A DNA stretch of 64,000 nt from NCBI GenBank assembly GCA_026182355.1, contig JAPFBL010000084.1, positions 14,279,501-14,343,500 on the forward strand, given 5' to 3'. The DNA comes from Hermatobates lingyangjiaoensis. Taxonomy: Eukaryota > Arthropoda > Insecta > Hemiptera > Hermatobatidae. Below are positions 35,850-49,450 of the stretch, one piece after another; the first letter of the stretch is position 1, and every line of letters starts with the position of its first letter. The notes under the pieces are model-generated. The model was not told the origin of the DNA. It worked only from the letters and a program-made list of their open reading frames with translations, and searched no databases. A program made the translations under genes and the position numbers.

Positions 35850-37790
35850 GGGTGGTGTAATTTTTATTTGAGATAACTGTCAGTTTAATGTGGTTTTCTC
35901 CACCACACTAATGACATACAGATATTTTGTACCGCTTCTATATCCATTATTTGGTTAATATCCTGCTTAAAATATTACTTTAATGTGACTAGTTGTTTTA
36001 CTCAAATTTACCTTTAATGTATCTAAAATATCTGATCTATTTTCAATATTTCTCGTCTGAGTTTACGTTTAAAATTAGCAGAAAATCACTATCATCAGAT
36101 AGTTCAATGCATTAATATCAACCAATGAACTTTTAAAACTCAAATGTATGTAAAACTTGCAAATAAAAAATAATCTATGCGTTAGTAGTAAATCCTGAAA
36201 GTATAAGAAATAACTTTAGACCATAATCTCGAATACCGAAATCCGAAGGCTAAATGACAAATAGATATGTGTTAAAATTTCTACATTTAGAAATAAAACT
36301 GTTTCCGATTGCATGGTGTCATAGGACGATTCTGATATACCTTAATTTTCGCTATATGTACTACTGTCTAGTAATCTATTTCAAGAAATATTTAATTTTT
36401 CTATAAGCCATTATAAAGTTTAACAAACACTTAAGATGTTATTCATTTGATTTCCCATAGAATGATAGGATGTTACTATTTGTAATTTATATGTTTAGGA
36501 ATTACGAAGTTAGGAATTTCGATATAATTGGAAAACTAAAACAATAGTCTAAACACAAATAAGTTTTATGAAAAACAAACTATAATAACCGATTTCAAAG
36601 ACTACTGGTGACATATGGGGTAGATGAAGGATAGATGGCATGGTTGAACTGTCCAAGTACATATAAAACTTATCCGTGTGCAGACTGATTTCTTTAATTT
36701 TCCCACTATTAGTAAATACCATGGAGCCACTGATTGCACAAAAAATGGACTTTAATGGTTTATTTTGATAAATTTCAATTTTCAGGAATTCGACATTTGA
36801 GAAATATCCCTATACGCGTCCTCATGACGTAGGTTTAATTACAGAAATTACTGCTAAATACAAACAACAAGTAGCTAATTCATTTTCTTAGTACTATTGT
36901 TGATTTGAACATTAGTACATGTCCTTCAATAATGAAGAGTATTTAGTTTGTAATAGAATAATTTATATGTTGTAACTGCATTAGGAAATACCCATGATTG
37001 TTAGACCAATAATGAGACGAACCTGTTAAGAGTTGAATCTGCTTAATGTGGAGGATGGGGTTACTAGCTCTAATGGATTGATACCACCTAATCTGCAAAT
37101 GGTCTTGTTTCTCAAGGAGAGGCGGCCAAATACTCTACCTAAAACTGAAAAGGAGTACCTCTTCATTTTAAACCAACAATTTGAATTCCCTCTAACGCCT
37201 TAATAAAATTAAATCAAACACGATGAAAGAGTTGGTTCACTAGGGGTTTCTGATTTATTAGCCAATAAACTAGCGCTAATGCATTCAGTCAATACACAAA
37301 CAAGTAAACCAGCTAACGATCTTCAGCATAACATAACCTAATTCATTCGCCTCATAATATAATCGTGCGAGCAGACTTAGTATTTCTCTAACGATCAAGG
37401 AAACACCATTGAATCTAGTTAAAAAAATGCAGCTCTTCCATAGAAAAATCAGGAACAAGAAATTAACAGCTTGCTACACACCAATGGAGAATTTTTTTTA
37501 CCTAATGGTTATCTTTAGTTTGAATCCTTCAATCCATTACAACACTTACAAAGAACCTTTTTTTTTTCTTAATTACAATAAAAACTGCAACCAATTGAAT
37601 GGAATATAAAATATTAATCACATAAGGGTACAGTTCACACTATTTTCGATTGATAATTAATGAATTAATCTAATATAAGGTTATTTAAGTATTTTAATTA
37701 AAATTTACTTTTTTTTAAAAAGTAAACTAAGATGAAGAAACTTTATGAAATCTATTTCTCTCAGAAAAACAAATATTCTGAAAATATAAA
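35850..37790. other. no recognisable feature
   Basis: A+T-rich, stop-rich. The 66-codon ORF 37409-37609 has no recognisable motif. Confidence 0.4.
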
Positions 37791-37793
37791 CTA

Positions 37794-38876
37794 GGAGGAA
37801 TGTTTCAAAGTTCTGGAAATTTGAATATAATTTTTATTATTTTTTAATTTTCGTAAGTATTTCTATGTAGCTTTTCAACATAAGCTTCATTTAACTGAAT
37901 ACATTTATCCCAACGATAAACTAATTTTTTTAAGCCGTTCTCAAAGAAATGTTTCAGTGTCTCCTCAAACCACTATTTATGACACGTTCTACGTCCGTTA
38001 AACTTTCAAATTGATGACCCAGTAGGGGTTTTTTATTCAAATCTGGGAACAGATGATAATCACTGAGTACAAAATCAGAGAAATAATGTAAGTGCAGAAG
38101 CAATTTCGATGATAAATCATTCAAAACATCCTTTGTTTTTCTTGTGGAGTGTGGTATTGTATTATCCTGTTGCAAAAACGGAAGCTTATACATCTTTTCA
38201 GACAGTTTTTTGACAAGTACCAGTCGCAGTGGACCGAATAATAAATTCCAATAATACTCTGGGTTAATTGTAGTACCTATCACCAGATAATTAATAAAAA
38301 TAATCCCTTCGCAACACCATTCCAATAGTCGGAACTGCCCGCGCCTTAAGTGGAGGCCTCTCTTCAGGTTTGCGTCATTCTTTGGATTGACTTTTGGTCT
38401 CAGGGATGAAATAAGGAATCCACTTTATATCAGTGGTTATTATTCGTTGCCAAAATTCACTATCGTAAGGGGCTTTTGAAAAAATCTCTTAAAGGTGACA
38501 AGTGTCAGACCTATTGATTTTCTGTTCTGATCACAACAGATTTTTCAGTTCTGATCCACCGGTAAACAGTACTTTTGGATTCTACGACTCACCAACTTGG
38601 TCCTTTCAGACGCTAAATAATTTCTCATGTTTTCATAGCTTGTTTCCACAAAAAGAAAATTATTACTCTTTGAGATTTTGCTGCGTTTTCTATGGTTACA
38701 AAAACAGTGTTATGAAAACACGTCTATATCAGTCGAACACCTAACTCAGACTAAACAATATTACACTAGATAGTTGCATTAACATGTCAAGTCTTGTCTG
38801 GCACCAACAACATTGCCTATAAAGTCTACGAAATTTAATTATAGCACAATTCCCAGAAATATGGAAACAACCCTCG
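37794..38876 (-). mobile_element. older mariner transposon, about 1.08 kb
   Basis: The ends GGAGGAATGTTTC (37794) and, in inverse orientation, GAGGGTTGTTTCC (38876) are diverged terminal inverted repeats with a shared TTCTGG-AATT block further in. TA dinucleotides flank both ends (37792-37793, 38877-38878). It encodes a broken transposase on the minus strand. Both the terminal divergence and the number of breaks are greater than in the mariner at 20.6 kb, so it is older and from a different mariner subfamily. Confidence 0.8.
37810..38500 (-). pseudogene. mariner transposase remnant with D34D pair retained
   Basis: Reading down the minus strand: a TKSQSKE-stop-RKPEERPPLK segment, then in another frame GIIFINYLVIGTTINPEYYW, LQQDNTIPHS and FVLSDYHLFPDLNKK. 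After a frameshift come HFFENGLKKLVYRWDKCIQL and a C-terminus ending NTYEN. The Asp in QQDN and the Asp in LSDYHLF are separated by 34 residues, the mariner DD34D spacing. The first Asp region and the N-terminal DNA-binding domain cannot be recovered as an open frame. At least two frameshifts and one stop inactivate it. Confidence 0.8.
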
Positions 38877-38899
38877 TATCTAAGATATATATAATAGTA

Positions 38900-41800
38900 A
38901 TATATAAATAAAAACAACTTTTGAAATAATTGAAATTTACCAAGAACTTATATTAATTATAATATTCCGGTAGACCCCGATAATCATTACTGAGATATTT
39001 CTTTAAGGAAGTAGCGGAAGTTAACAATTAACCGTTTAAATTAATTACCACCTACAAATAAATATAAAAATTGCAAACAATAAAAATGATAACAACAAAT
39101 TTTACAAATTTAGATTTAAAATTCCTGAACAAATAGGATTTAATAGTTTGGGCGGGCGCCTCTACCTTTTTTCTAACGGTGTTTAGGGAAAGAAAAAAGT
39201 CAAAATGCTTTAAAAAAATTAGAGTATTTATAATAATTTATTAATAAAATATCTTTTTTGAAAAACGGGCTGAAAGAAATAAAAATGGAAAAAATGTATA
39301 CATCCATGTGTAATTTAATTTGTCCTATTTTTGTTATAGAGTTTGTTCATGAGATGTATGCTGCTCTTCAAATTAGTATGTCTTGGTTTTAGAAATGCAG
39401 TATATATTATTTATTATATTATAAAATTCACTAATAGATTTAACTAAACATTAATTGTTATACAAATATATTAAATTTACTATTCGTATAAATTTGTTTA
39501 TGACAAGTTAGACTTCGAAGGGACATGTCAACAAAAGCAGGGGACCAGTGCACCACAAATTAAAATTGTAAATAATCTTCATAATAAGACTAAATAATCT
39601 GATATATATTAAACTGAATACCCTGAGAGAAATACGCGAAGAGGTGTGGTTCGGGTTAATGGGATGGCCTGGCATAAAAAGAGTAAGGCAGGGACAATGG
39701 TTGGAAATGCCTGGGTGACATTAGGGGGAAAGAACAGCGATCATTCGACAGTTGAGCCAAACCTCATAAGAGTGCTAAAGCTTTTCTTACGAAAACATTT
39801 GATTTATTGAAGCTACTTGTAATTCTTAAAATATTTCGTCCATTGAATATAAGTATAAAAAACTCTATAATGAAGTTCAACGATGCCAATATTCTGCAAG
39901 TGATTGTACACAGCAACTGACGACCAGAGAGAAGAGCATCTTTTCTTTCTATTCGCACTTCCTTTTATAAGTAAAGCTGCGACAAACGTTGAGCTGCATA
40001 GGCAGTCTCACAAGAGAACACACATAGTCCAAACATTGGCCCTTTGTGATACCACACAATGTAGATACTAAATTGGGAGTCCTAAATTTTTCTAACTCGT
40101 GTGTTTAGAGTAGGGATCTTTAACGAGTACTTGACATCGTACAGGTTCGGGACCGACGGTTTAACGTCCTCTCCGAGAGACGACGTGTTCAGATTTATTC
40201 ACCTCTACTTCTTAATGGCATCAACAGTTTTAAACTTATAATTTGAATTTAAAAGTTATTCATAAACATTATGGACGGTCGAAGTCACGAGTAGATACTA
40301 CCCTGATTCGACGCCTACATAGAAAATCTAAAATCGTTAAACATTTATACTATAAATATCACTATTTACTATATCTACTATAATTAGTAACCAGTTTTAT
40401 AAGTTTGGTAGTTAGGACTGGTTCAATATTCAAAGGAAATACGTTTTCATTTTCCTCTTTCCAATTTCAAAAACTTCCTTTGATGAAAACTTGTTTGCCA
40501 TGAAAAACTTATACAATTCATAAATGACCCAATAGAATATTGAATAGAGCAGAGCATAAGAAACACGCTTCTACTGCTCTACAACAATTACGTGAACAAT
40601 GTCACCGTAGATATCATTATGCTCTTATCCACTGCACCTGTTTCAGTCTCGTCCATCTTGCAGAGCAGTCTGATAAGACAACTAAATTCTACTAACAACT
40701 TCTATTCTATTGATAATAATATTATTTTGTTTGAAAATTATTAATTAATTTAGAAAGCGATTATGTTGAAAGTCAATTTCTGAGTAATTACAAAAACACA
40801 TTTAAAGAGAAGTATAAAGTAAGAAGACAAATCGGATGTCGAAGGGTCATGTGAACAAATGCGGGGGAGGGGGATCAATGCACTAAAAACTGGTTGATCA
40901 CAAATCACAAACTAGTCGATTAATTAGTAATGCTCATGGCAGAGTATCAAACTGAATGATGTAGGAGAAAATGTGTGGATCGGGGTAATGGGACATGGTA
41001 TGAAAGATACCAGTTTATTACCTGAATAGGGTACCAGAAATAAAAATGTATACTTCTTGATTCTGGTGTTTAGCATTCAAAAAAAGAACATAATGAATCG
41101 TTTAGTAATATGTAGAAATAATTTATTTACCTTAATCGAAAATACAACTTTCAATTAAAGAGAACTTCTCATAACGTGATTTTCTTTAAAAGAATTCCTT
41201 TCGGTAAATTTACTACAATTTAATTCACAATGGTCTAAATTAATAAATTAACTCTGCAGTGAAATAAATCTGCTATCGAACAAAACTGTGTTAACTAATT
41301 TAGAACGCGATTCGTTTGAAGGTTGTTTTCTCAATAACCATAAAACTACATTCAAAGAAAGTATAAAGTGTATAATACATGAATGAATATAACCAACGAT
41401 GGTGGATCAATTATAGTCTTACTTAATAGTTCTAGCACACGGACTTATATGGGCAGAGTAAAAGTCTGACAATGCGGGCACCTCTTACTTCACAAACTTC
41501 GTCCATCAACACGAACCCATACGAAATGTCCGCTTTGTAAAAGCAGGAAAACACTGTCACAGCAATTAGTATCATTCACCAATCTTCGTCTTTATTAGTT
41601 ATATTTTACCAACTCTAGTTTGCAGATAAGGATATTTTTTTTAGAATGTGGAAATATGCAAATAATGTTACTAATATGCGTCTATTTTGATTGGTAGAAA
41701 ACGAAATAAATTGAAAGACACTTCTCTTGGAAATTGCTATTAATAAGGCTGCATTTTTTATTAAATGTGTATTTAGATAATTTTTAATTTAATTCCCAAT

Positions 41801-43780
41801 AACTGGAAAACTGTCTGTTAATACAGGACTGATATCTATGTGGAGGTAAGCAATACTTCTAGAATAACTACTGTAAGTCAAAGTTATTCTTTCACTGAAT
41901 CGAAAGAAGCTGATCAGTCTTTTCATGCCTTACAAAGTTGTCCTTGGAATACGTTCGAATATGGCTATCGGTTGCCAGGAGTAGGAATGCTTATTCAGGG
42001 TTTCATTAAAGAAGTCTTTAATTAGTTGGATGTAGATTGTTACATATATTTAGTAAGAATATACTACCTTTCATCTCTGAAGCCTAATTTTCAATAGCTT
42101 TCAACAGGTAATAAACCGTACTATAAAATGAGGTAGAGAATAAAAACCCTCCATACACTTTAGGAATTTAATTACAAAGTTGGAACATCCAAACTTGCTC
42201 ATCCTCGGTTAGAAGACCTAAATCAAGAGAAAAGGACGAATCATCTGTTTGCCAACTTGCTCAGTGAATGTGCATGCTATTAAACTAGTATATTATTCTT
42301 GTTAAATTAAATAAAATAAACCTCAAATCCGCACAACCATCACCGGCCATCCTGCTTCATTATATGCACAATACATACATTAACAGCTCCACTGTTCCAA
42401 TCATTAAACGAAATTAAAAAAAGGTTTCTTCACCCGATAAAAGACGGCAATATACAATCTTATTTAATCTAAATTTCGATACATTAAGCACCAAGCACAC
42501 TAGTCACCATCATACGTATGTCATCATATATTTATACAAATACCGCTACGGACCACCGCATATATGTATACATGAAATTAAAGTACGCGAATGAAGAGTG
42601 TTATCTGATAAAAGCCTTCCTAAACGTAAGACAGATATACTCACATATTATGAGCACATCATGGAGTAGTAAATAAAAACTATACACCTACATAACATTA
42701 AAACTATAACAGGATACAAAAATAACCATTAAGCTTTATAAAATATTCATCGACAGAAACAAGATTCCCCAAGTTTACAATAACTTAATGCACCTCATTC
42801 ATTTTGCAGTGAATGAAGGATATTCTCTTGACTTATTGAAGTAGGCTTAAAACTTCTATATACTTCTATATACAAATCTATCTTATTCCTAGGTTAAATG
42901 GGATTCAAATTATTGAACAAGATAATTGGTGAGTTACATACTCTTCAAGTTGGTTCTAAAATCTTATTATATATATTAGGACAATAAAATCGAGACATTT
43001 CTAGGTTCCAATTCCAAATGAAACTCTCAAACACCAACGTTTAGGATTTTATTTAAAACCTTTTCCCCAGGTTTATAAAACAACGGAAAACAAGAAGTAT
43101 ACATCAATCATCAAATATAAACAAAAATAAAAATGGATTATTACACAAGGTGATGAGTGATACAAGTAAACGTAATTCAATAACAATATAAGAACTAACA
43201 AAAATAATTCAGGATTACTGAATAAGAAAAATGATTAACTTTTACATTACTGGGGAAATAACAATGTTAACAGTACAACACTTTCCAGTAAACTGATGTT
43301 ATTATAACCATTGAAAAATAGGAGGAACACGTGTTAAATATGTTTAACTATGTTCACAATCGCCTACAGCCTACTGGCTACATATGAAACGGAAAAGGAT
43401 GGAAGCCACGGGTTTTCAGATATGAGAGTTATACGAGGGGAAAATGGTAATATCCTAACTGACTGGTATATAATACCTACTAGTGCGGGAAGAATTCTGA
43501 AATATTACTCCTCTCATGCCATAAGTCGAAACTTAATAGCATTTCAAATTCAAATTCCTACTTCTTAGTTCTACCAACAACACTGAAGTAGATTGTCAGT
43601 TAGTTAATTAGTCGGTTGGGGGAATATGAACCAACTAAAATTTGAGAAGTTTGTAACTAACCGACACTGTAGAACCTACAATGAGTCTAGCAGGATTTTA
43701 TCATTCTTTCTTCCTGTCCACTGTTAGACACATTGTTAATTCCATAGAGTCAATTAGTTACAAATCTTTCAATTCAAATA
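38900..43780. other. stretch without a recognisable gene; contains a diverged direct repeat
   Basis: Two similar segments lie in the same orientation at about 39480-39740 and 40825-41010, sharing TCGAAGGG-CATGT-AACAAA, GGGGATCAATGCAC-type and GGGTTAATGGGA blocks. A second pair at about 40745-40820 and 41295-41375 shares GCGATT and AAGTATAAAGT blocks. They may be copies of one unknown repeat. The ORF 43350-43568 has no recognisable domain. Confidence 0.4.
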
Positions 43781-43789
43781 TCTAAATAA

Positions 43790-44370
43790 TATTAACCCCA
43801 CTAATAAATTAAAAGATATACCATTTAAAGGTTGTATGCTTATTATTTTTGATGTTAAGTCCCTTTTTACAATGTTCCCGCAGATAATCTTCTTACCTGA
43901 GGACTTAAGAAACAGGAATTTGAATTTACCTGTCTCCATCTCTGATCTTGTCAACCTTGTGAAACTTTGAGTTGTTGATTTGTTGTTTTACTTCCAATGA
44001 TAATTAACAGAAACAAAATTTTGGACTTGCCATGGGAAGCCGTCGCCTTTCTTCCGTGTTAAGTCATATTTGTATTGAATTTTTTGAATCTAAAATAATG
44101 AGTAAAATTATATAGTGAAATGGTTTCTATATGATGGTGATGTCGTTTTTATTTGGCCCAAGAAAGAGTCTGGTCAATAAATAAACAGTCTGGTCATGAA
44201 TAATAATTCATTTTATAAATAATAATAATAAATAATTCTTTATTACTTGTCTCACTCTACTTCTATTAAGAGTTCTCTGTTAGGATTTATCCACGAGAGT
44301 ATTTAGGATCTGTTGTGATAGTTTTTGGGCCTACTGCTACTCCTGATAAACTGAAGTACCCTGACCCTTT
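43790..44370 (+). pseudogene. PLE reverse transcriptase remnant
   Basis: The plus strand reads LISNKLKDIPFKG and LIIFDVKSLFTMFP, which is reverse transcriptase motif A (F-D-V-x-S-L-F-T). After frame changes it reads GLAMGSRRLSSVLSHICIEF, matching the PLE G-L-P-M-G-S block. Then comes LYDGDVVFIWPKKE at the position of catalytic motif C: the usual Y-V-D-D is Y-D-G-D here, so one catalytic Asp is displaced. A fragment FGPTATPDKLKYPDP near 44320 corresponds to the V-Y-R-K-P-T region. An 18-A run (44386-44403) follows. The likely continuation of the same element is at 45595-45870, past a 1.2 kb insertion. Confidence 0.65.
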
Positions 44371-44385
44371 CACTGATAATACATC

Positions 44386-44403
44386 AAAAAAAAAAAAAAA
44401 AAA
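44386..44403. repeat. A18 homopolymer
   Basis: A pure adenine run directly after the reverse transcriptase remnant. It may be the tail of a retrotransposed sequence or the edge of the insertion that splits the PLE. Confidence 0.95.
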
Positions 44404-45119
44404 GGTTAAAAGGAATATAAATCATGAAACACAAGAGAAAGGACCTTTCAACCTTGTTAAATTACTTCTACTTTAGCCTGGCGCTATTTGAAATTCCATC
44501 TGTTTTTATTTTTGATTAGCAGTTTTGTATTACCACTGTGTTCAGGAATGGTGGAATCTGAAGAGTTGCCTAGTAAACCACTAGATGAGCAGTAATGAAG
44601 AGTGTGTACACAGGTATACTACGGCCTACGTCGAGCTAAATCCATCTCAAATTTACGTCAGTTTAAAAAATAAATAAATGAAAAACTAAAGAAAAATAAA
44701 AATAAAGTTTACGTCAGGTATTCAACTTTACGTTTGCCAGCTACAAATATTGGAAACATAATATCACTAGAAAACCACTATAATCATGAATCACAATCGT
44801 ATGCACGAGAGGGTATCACACTCCCGAGTAGCTCCAGTAGAATGAATGTTTATCCATGACGAAATCATGTCGCTATTTACAATTATATCACATTTCAGAT
44901 TTATCTCAAAAATTTGAGGACCATAATTTGATCTATCCTATCAGAGGGAAAAACGCCGCCAATAAGTATTGCACAACAAAATAGGTTTAAAAAAAATAAA
45001 TTCTGCTCCAATACCAAGAATACTTAAATATTGTCCATTTCGACACCATGACCTTTAGAGGTATAGCCACATTTATTATTAAAAATATAAACATTAATAT
45101 TAAAAGAAATTATGTTCCA

Positions 45120-45530
45120 TCCCAATTATGACGTCATTGCCAACGTCAGACGCGAACTCCACCGGTTGTGCATGGCAATGTTTTGGTACAGGACGTACAT
45201 CCTTCGGCTGACTATACCAAAAATATGGGGCAGTCATAGGGTTAGGTCACAAGAAAATGACTTCCAGTAAAATAAGTCAAAAGAAACTTACGCTTAAACT
45301 TATTGAAAATCTTCACTCTCATTATGTCGAGAAAGAGCCAACGTTATTACCTCATACCAGAAACACAAGATATCACACCCCGTACCTACTTGCAAAATAT
45401 GCGAAAAGTCAATATGTGGTATATGCTCGATCAAGCAAACATGAATAATAAATGTCACTTGTAAAAATGTAGCATCTGAAAATGCAAACATTGCTGAAAT
45501 GTATGCAGTTCCATCAATAAATATTTAGAT
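45120..45530 (+). pseudogene. unidentified coding remnant, possibly transposase C-terminus
   Basis: A stop-poor plus-strand region of relatively high G+C. It reads RRELHRLCMAMFWYR near 45140, then KLTLKLIENLHSHYVEKEP, and after a one-base shift CKICEKSICGICS, a cysteine-rich knuckle. Leu/Lys-rich helices followed by closely spaced C-x2-C pairs occur at the C-termini of some DDE transposases such as piggyBac, but I cannot confirm that family. It lies within the 1.2 kb that separates two halves of a PLE, so it could be (part of) the inserted element. Confidence 0.25.
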
Positions 45531-45594
45531 ATTCTTTTATTTATTTTTCCTTTTAAGAAAAGAAGTTAAGTTTTGTGTACTTAAGTTTTGTATG

Positions 45595-45870
45595 CAAACA
45601 AATATGTTTTTCAGGGCGTTAAGAGTGTGTTCCCTTGAATTTCTTAATGATGACATTAATAAGATAAGACCAATTGTTCTATCATCAATATCACTCCTCT
45701 TATATCGACTTGGCATAAAAAAGTGCTAAAAAAAAACTCTCCCAAATATTTCAACAGAGCCTCGTTCATTGTCAAATTCTATATTTTTACCGTATTATGA
45801 GTGATTGGAGCCTCTTCCTAGGCTTGCTCGTAAAATTAATTTTAATATAGTTTTTTCATATCCTTACTGA
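45595..45870 (+). pseudogene. PLE region between reverse transcriptase and endonuclease
   Basis: The plus strand reads FFRALRVCSLEFLNDDINKI and, after a break, LEPLPRLARKINFN. It is about 85 to 90% identical by eye at the DNA level to 62770-62990 (minus strand), which belongs to the PLE at the right edge. The A-L-R-V-C-x-x-E-F-L motif lies between the reverse transcriptase and the GIY-YIG domain in these elements. Similarity ends abruptly at about 45870. Confidence 0.65.
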
Positions 45871-45879
45871 TCTCTTGCT

Positions 45880-48780
45880 GATCCGAACGTAATTCAATTA
45901 GCATACTACATACAGTTTTTAGTAAATATTATTCGCTAATTTATTTGTACTAATCGCATCCAGTACATAACTAACTGTTATATAGTCTATAATATAGAGA
46001 AATTTTTTCGCTACTTCTATTCATCATTACAAAATTACAGAAACACTTAAGAGGAAGGAGAAGAGAGTAAGGTGTTCCAGTCAATTAGCCTAGTATCTTT
46101 TCAGCCCATGAAGGAATCTATCTCGCTAGAGATACCTTTATCAATGATAAATCCTTATCACGAGAGAAGAAAAATGTTTTCTTACGTAAGAGGGACCCTG
46201 CATATCCATCTTAAAAGCTGTTGAGTGGACACCAGCAATTAAGGGAACAATAATCTATTTACTAATACTTTCACTAATGGAAGAGCATTATTACCTGAAA
46301 TATGGTATATAAAGAGTGATTTGTTCAATGAAACCCCTTATTATCTACCTGCTATATATATATTCATTTCTTTTCACTGTACTCCTTATCACATGCACTA
46401 ATATACACTAAGAGTACATAAGGACTTTTTTATGCATTCTTTATTTTCTCATCCTATATTAAAAAAAATAGTTTACAAACTTTTAGTACAATACTTAAAA
46501 ATAAAATAAGCAAATATGACTTACTGAAAGCTGATAATCAGTATCCTAAACTATTACACTTCAACTGACAAACGCTATGTACAATCAAAAAAATGCAACA
46601 CACCCAAAAATTTCCATTACTTGCACAATAAATAATGCTTATTTCTATAAAATAAGCTGACCGTAAACCAGCACCCAGTATTTCACCATACTTTTAACTA
46701 CGTATAGTACCTAAATAACTTGCAATCTAATGAAATAAATTAGCTGTCGAGATCAGGTTTAAGGGGGATGATAAAATTAAAGTGATCGCCATCCAGGCAG
46801 TCCAAAATACGTGCATTCGCTTCATGGCTTGGTATGCCAGGAATGTGAATATTCAAAGGGATTTCAGCTTAGACTCTATGAAAAGTTCACAACTTTATTG
46901 TTTACCATCAAATCAAAATCCTGTTCTGTGTTAACCCGCTGAAAACCTCAATACAAAGCATATTCCTGAAATTGTCCCGAAACTTTGAGGATGGCAATCT
47001 AGAACTACTTAGACTACCTTTAGCCTAAGTCTCAGGTACTGGTATTTACATACTCACTGACCTCGCACTGTCAGTTACACAGTTAATTCAGAAAAACTAG
47101 ACGCATGACATGCAACTGGCAACTACAACGTGCACGGAAAGATTCGTGTTCGCTGGACCACATTACTGTAAAATATAAGGTCCAATATAATAAACAAACG
47201 TGCAATAAAAAAAATACTGCACTGCAAAATAAATATCTACAGCAAGAAATCCAATACAGGGCTTTATTGATTCTAGCATGAAAGCCCTTATATTGATTGC
47301 CACTAAGTGGCTTGATATAGGGAAGAGTAGTTTAAAAGGAAATTCACCATGCTGGCAATTATTAATCCGGAAATGTGAAATGTCCAACCCCTGGAGTAGC
47401 CTCCAGCACAGTCAGAATCAAATCATCCCGTCCAAAGAGAGTATAAAAATATTATTCAACTTCCCAGACGTTTTACGTATCCAATCTTTCCGAAATCTAT
47501 ATTCAATAAACCTCAATTAGGAAATAATAATCAATAACTAGTAATTAAGTAGTGGAACAAGAACTCTAAGTATTAGGATTGGAAAATGTATAATCAATAA
47601 CTTACACCGTAATAACTACTACTTACATCTCCAATTATCTACATACCATCTAGAACTAATGGGAATACAAAAAAACTTTTTTTTTAAATTGATTATGTTG
47701 TCACATTCATTTAAACAGTATGAAAGATGCTCTGCATACTGCATACAATCGTCAACTATGAAACTTCTGTAGATACATATTTTAAATTCTTCGAGCATTG
47801 TGATCAAGGCAAAAACTGTGTCTCATTGAATTAAGAGTTGAGAAACGACAATTGTTTAGCAGTTACGCAATACATTACTTAATACTAATAACGACTTCAA
47901 CAAATTGCTATACATTACAAAAATAACCATCTCGAGTGGCCTGCATTCTTTTTCATAATCAATAAACGTGGTTTCCGATTTACGGTTAAATCAATAATTG
48001 ACTCATTCATTCTATGACCATCCAAAATATTAATTTGTTTTGTAAAATAATTTAAACAAATTACTTGATATTCTGATCTAAAGATATGAAAAGGAAAAAT
48101 TTGAATGTGTTCAAAATTAAATTTGTATAAAAAATATATGTTAGCATTATTATTATTTTATTAATATGCAATATTAAAAGTAAGTGTGCCTCAAATAAAT
48201 GCACAAAGGAACTCAATGCTAAGGAAATATTAAATCATTCTTATAGCTCAATTTTATCAAAAAATATATACATATTTCTTCGTCCAACAGCCATTTAAAT
48301 ATTAAATACAATAAATTTCCGTCAATCACTGTGAACGGTAGCGTGGTCTGAAATGCGAATTGCTTACTGTGGTTTAGACTTTGAATGCTATTTCACACGT
48401 ATGCTGTAAAATCTTGCTTTATACATATTATATTACAAGCAAGAAGACATCCAAAGAACTGACTCAACGCAATTCGATATTATGACCAATTGGTATTACA
48501 ATTCATCAAAATATCGAAGTGAGTCAATTCTTTCTCTGTATGATTCTTATGTAATTTGGTGTCTTATTTTCGTGGACTGTTCCTTTTTCTTAATATATAT
48601 GTTCAGAAATAGTACTAAGACCTTTCAACTAAACTAACTGCTTCTGAACAGAATTACAAGATGAATTGACTGAGAAAGCAAAGATGTGGATTGAGGAGGG
48701 AAGGGAGAAAGGTAAGACAAGTATAGACAAGGAATGCCAAGAAAAGGCTGGCCAAGTCTGGGCGCACAAAGGCCTTCAGG
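45880..48780. other. no recognisable gene
   Basis: A+T-rich sequence. A hairpin with AATTCGATATTATGA / TCATCAAAATATCGAA arms at about 48465-48520 resembles the hammerhead-like inverted pairs at 49.3 and 52.8 kb. The ORF 47278-47520 and its minus-strand shadow show no domain. Confidence 0.4.
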
Positions 48781-48926
48781 GAAAAAAGCAAAACCTTACG
48801 TCTTGGCTGATGTGTACCCACAGACAAGGCTGTTCTTAATACTGAGTCAAATTTAAATAAACCATTACTAATATTTAATCTGTTAAATTTAATTAATATA
48901 GAATCCATAATATTTCCCCACAACAT
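48780..48926 (-). pseudogene. PLE endonuclease C-terminal fragment
   Basis: The minus strand starts IMDSILIKFNRLNISNGLFK and continues FDSVLRT. The adjoining DNA matches the 62390-62470 tail of the right-edge PLE (CATTAGTAA-GG-TTTTT and GACTCAGT blocks). The ORF then runs on through non-PLE sequence to 48654. Only the last part of the endonuclease domain is present. Confidence 0.5.
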
Positions 48927-49312
48927 AGATCTTCAATTTTTAATCAATTCTGGTTATATCCAATCAGTACCATTCTTTTAATAATTAAGATGTAAGAATA
49001 AGTCACTGCTTTGTTCATCTCTAAATACTAAGCACTAACGTTATTTGGCAGTCCTGATGTATGCATGCATATTTTATGACAATATTTATACGGCATTTTC
49101 TGAATACCACTATACTCCACTTCTCAATTAGTTTTTTTTTAATCAACAAATTACTTATAACAACAAGATTTTAGAATAAGCATGCGAAATAAAAATCAAC
49201 GTATCAACCACAGTAATAATTCAGAAAAAATATCTTAGTATTTTTTTGACTTCTTATGAGGTATATATATATACGAGTATAATAGATTGAAAAAAGAACA
49301 CAGAAAATATAT

Positions 49313-49376
49313 CACAGAAACTCGCATCTATCTTCCTGATGACAAGGTCATCGAAATATAGTAGTGAGTTTCTGTG
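49313..49376 (+). ncRNA. hammerhead-like module closed by an 11-bp outer stem
   Basis: CACAGAAACTC (49313-49323) and GAGTTTCTGTG (49366-49376) are perfect complements and enclose CCTGATGACAAGGTCATCGA followed by AATATAG. The outer pair is where hammerhead helix I would be, CTGATGA and GAAA are the core blocks, and GAC-AAG-GTC gives a short inner stem. This is the best-preserved overall layout of this kind in the window, though the inner stem overlaps the core GA. Confidence 0.4.
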
Positions 49377-49450
49377 AATTTTTTTCTATAATGTCTCTAT
49401 GTTCTCTTTATATCAACAACAAAAGAGAAAAGCATAAATAAAGGCATACA

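Noticed and set aside
40130..40200. G+C-richer patch (GGGACCGACGGTTTAACGTC), possibly rRNA or a conserved element
   Set aside because: Does not extend into any rRNA or coding pattern I can recognise.
42892..42930. Possible 35-base microexon (CCTAG ... GTGAGT) on the plus strand
   Set aside because: Splice-like signals this close arise often by chance; no partner exon.
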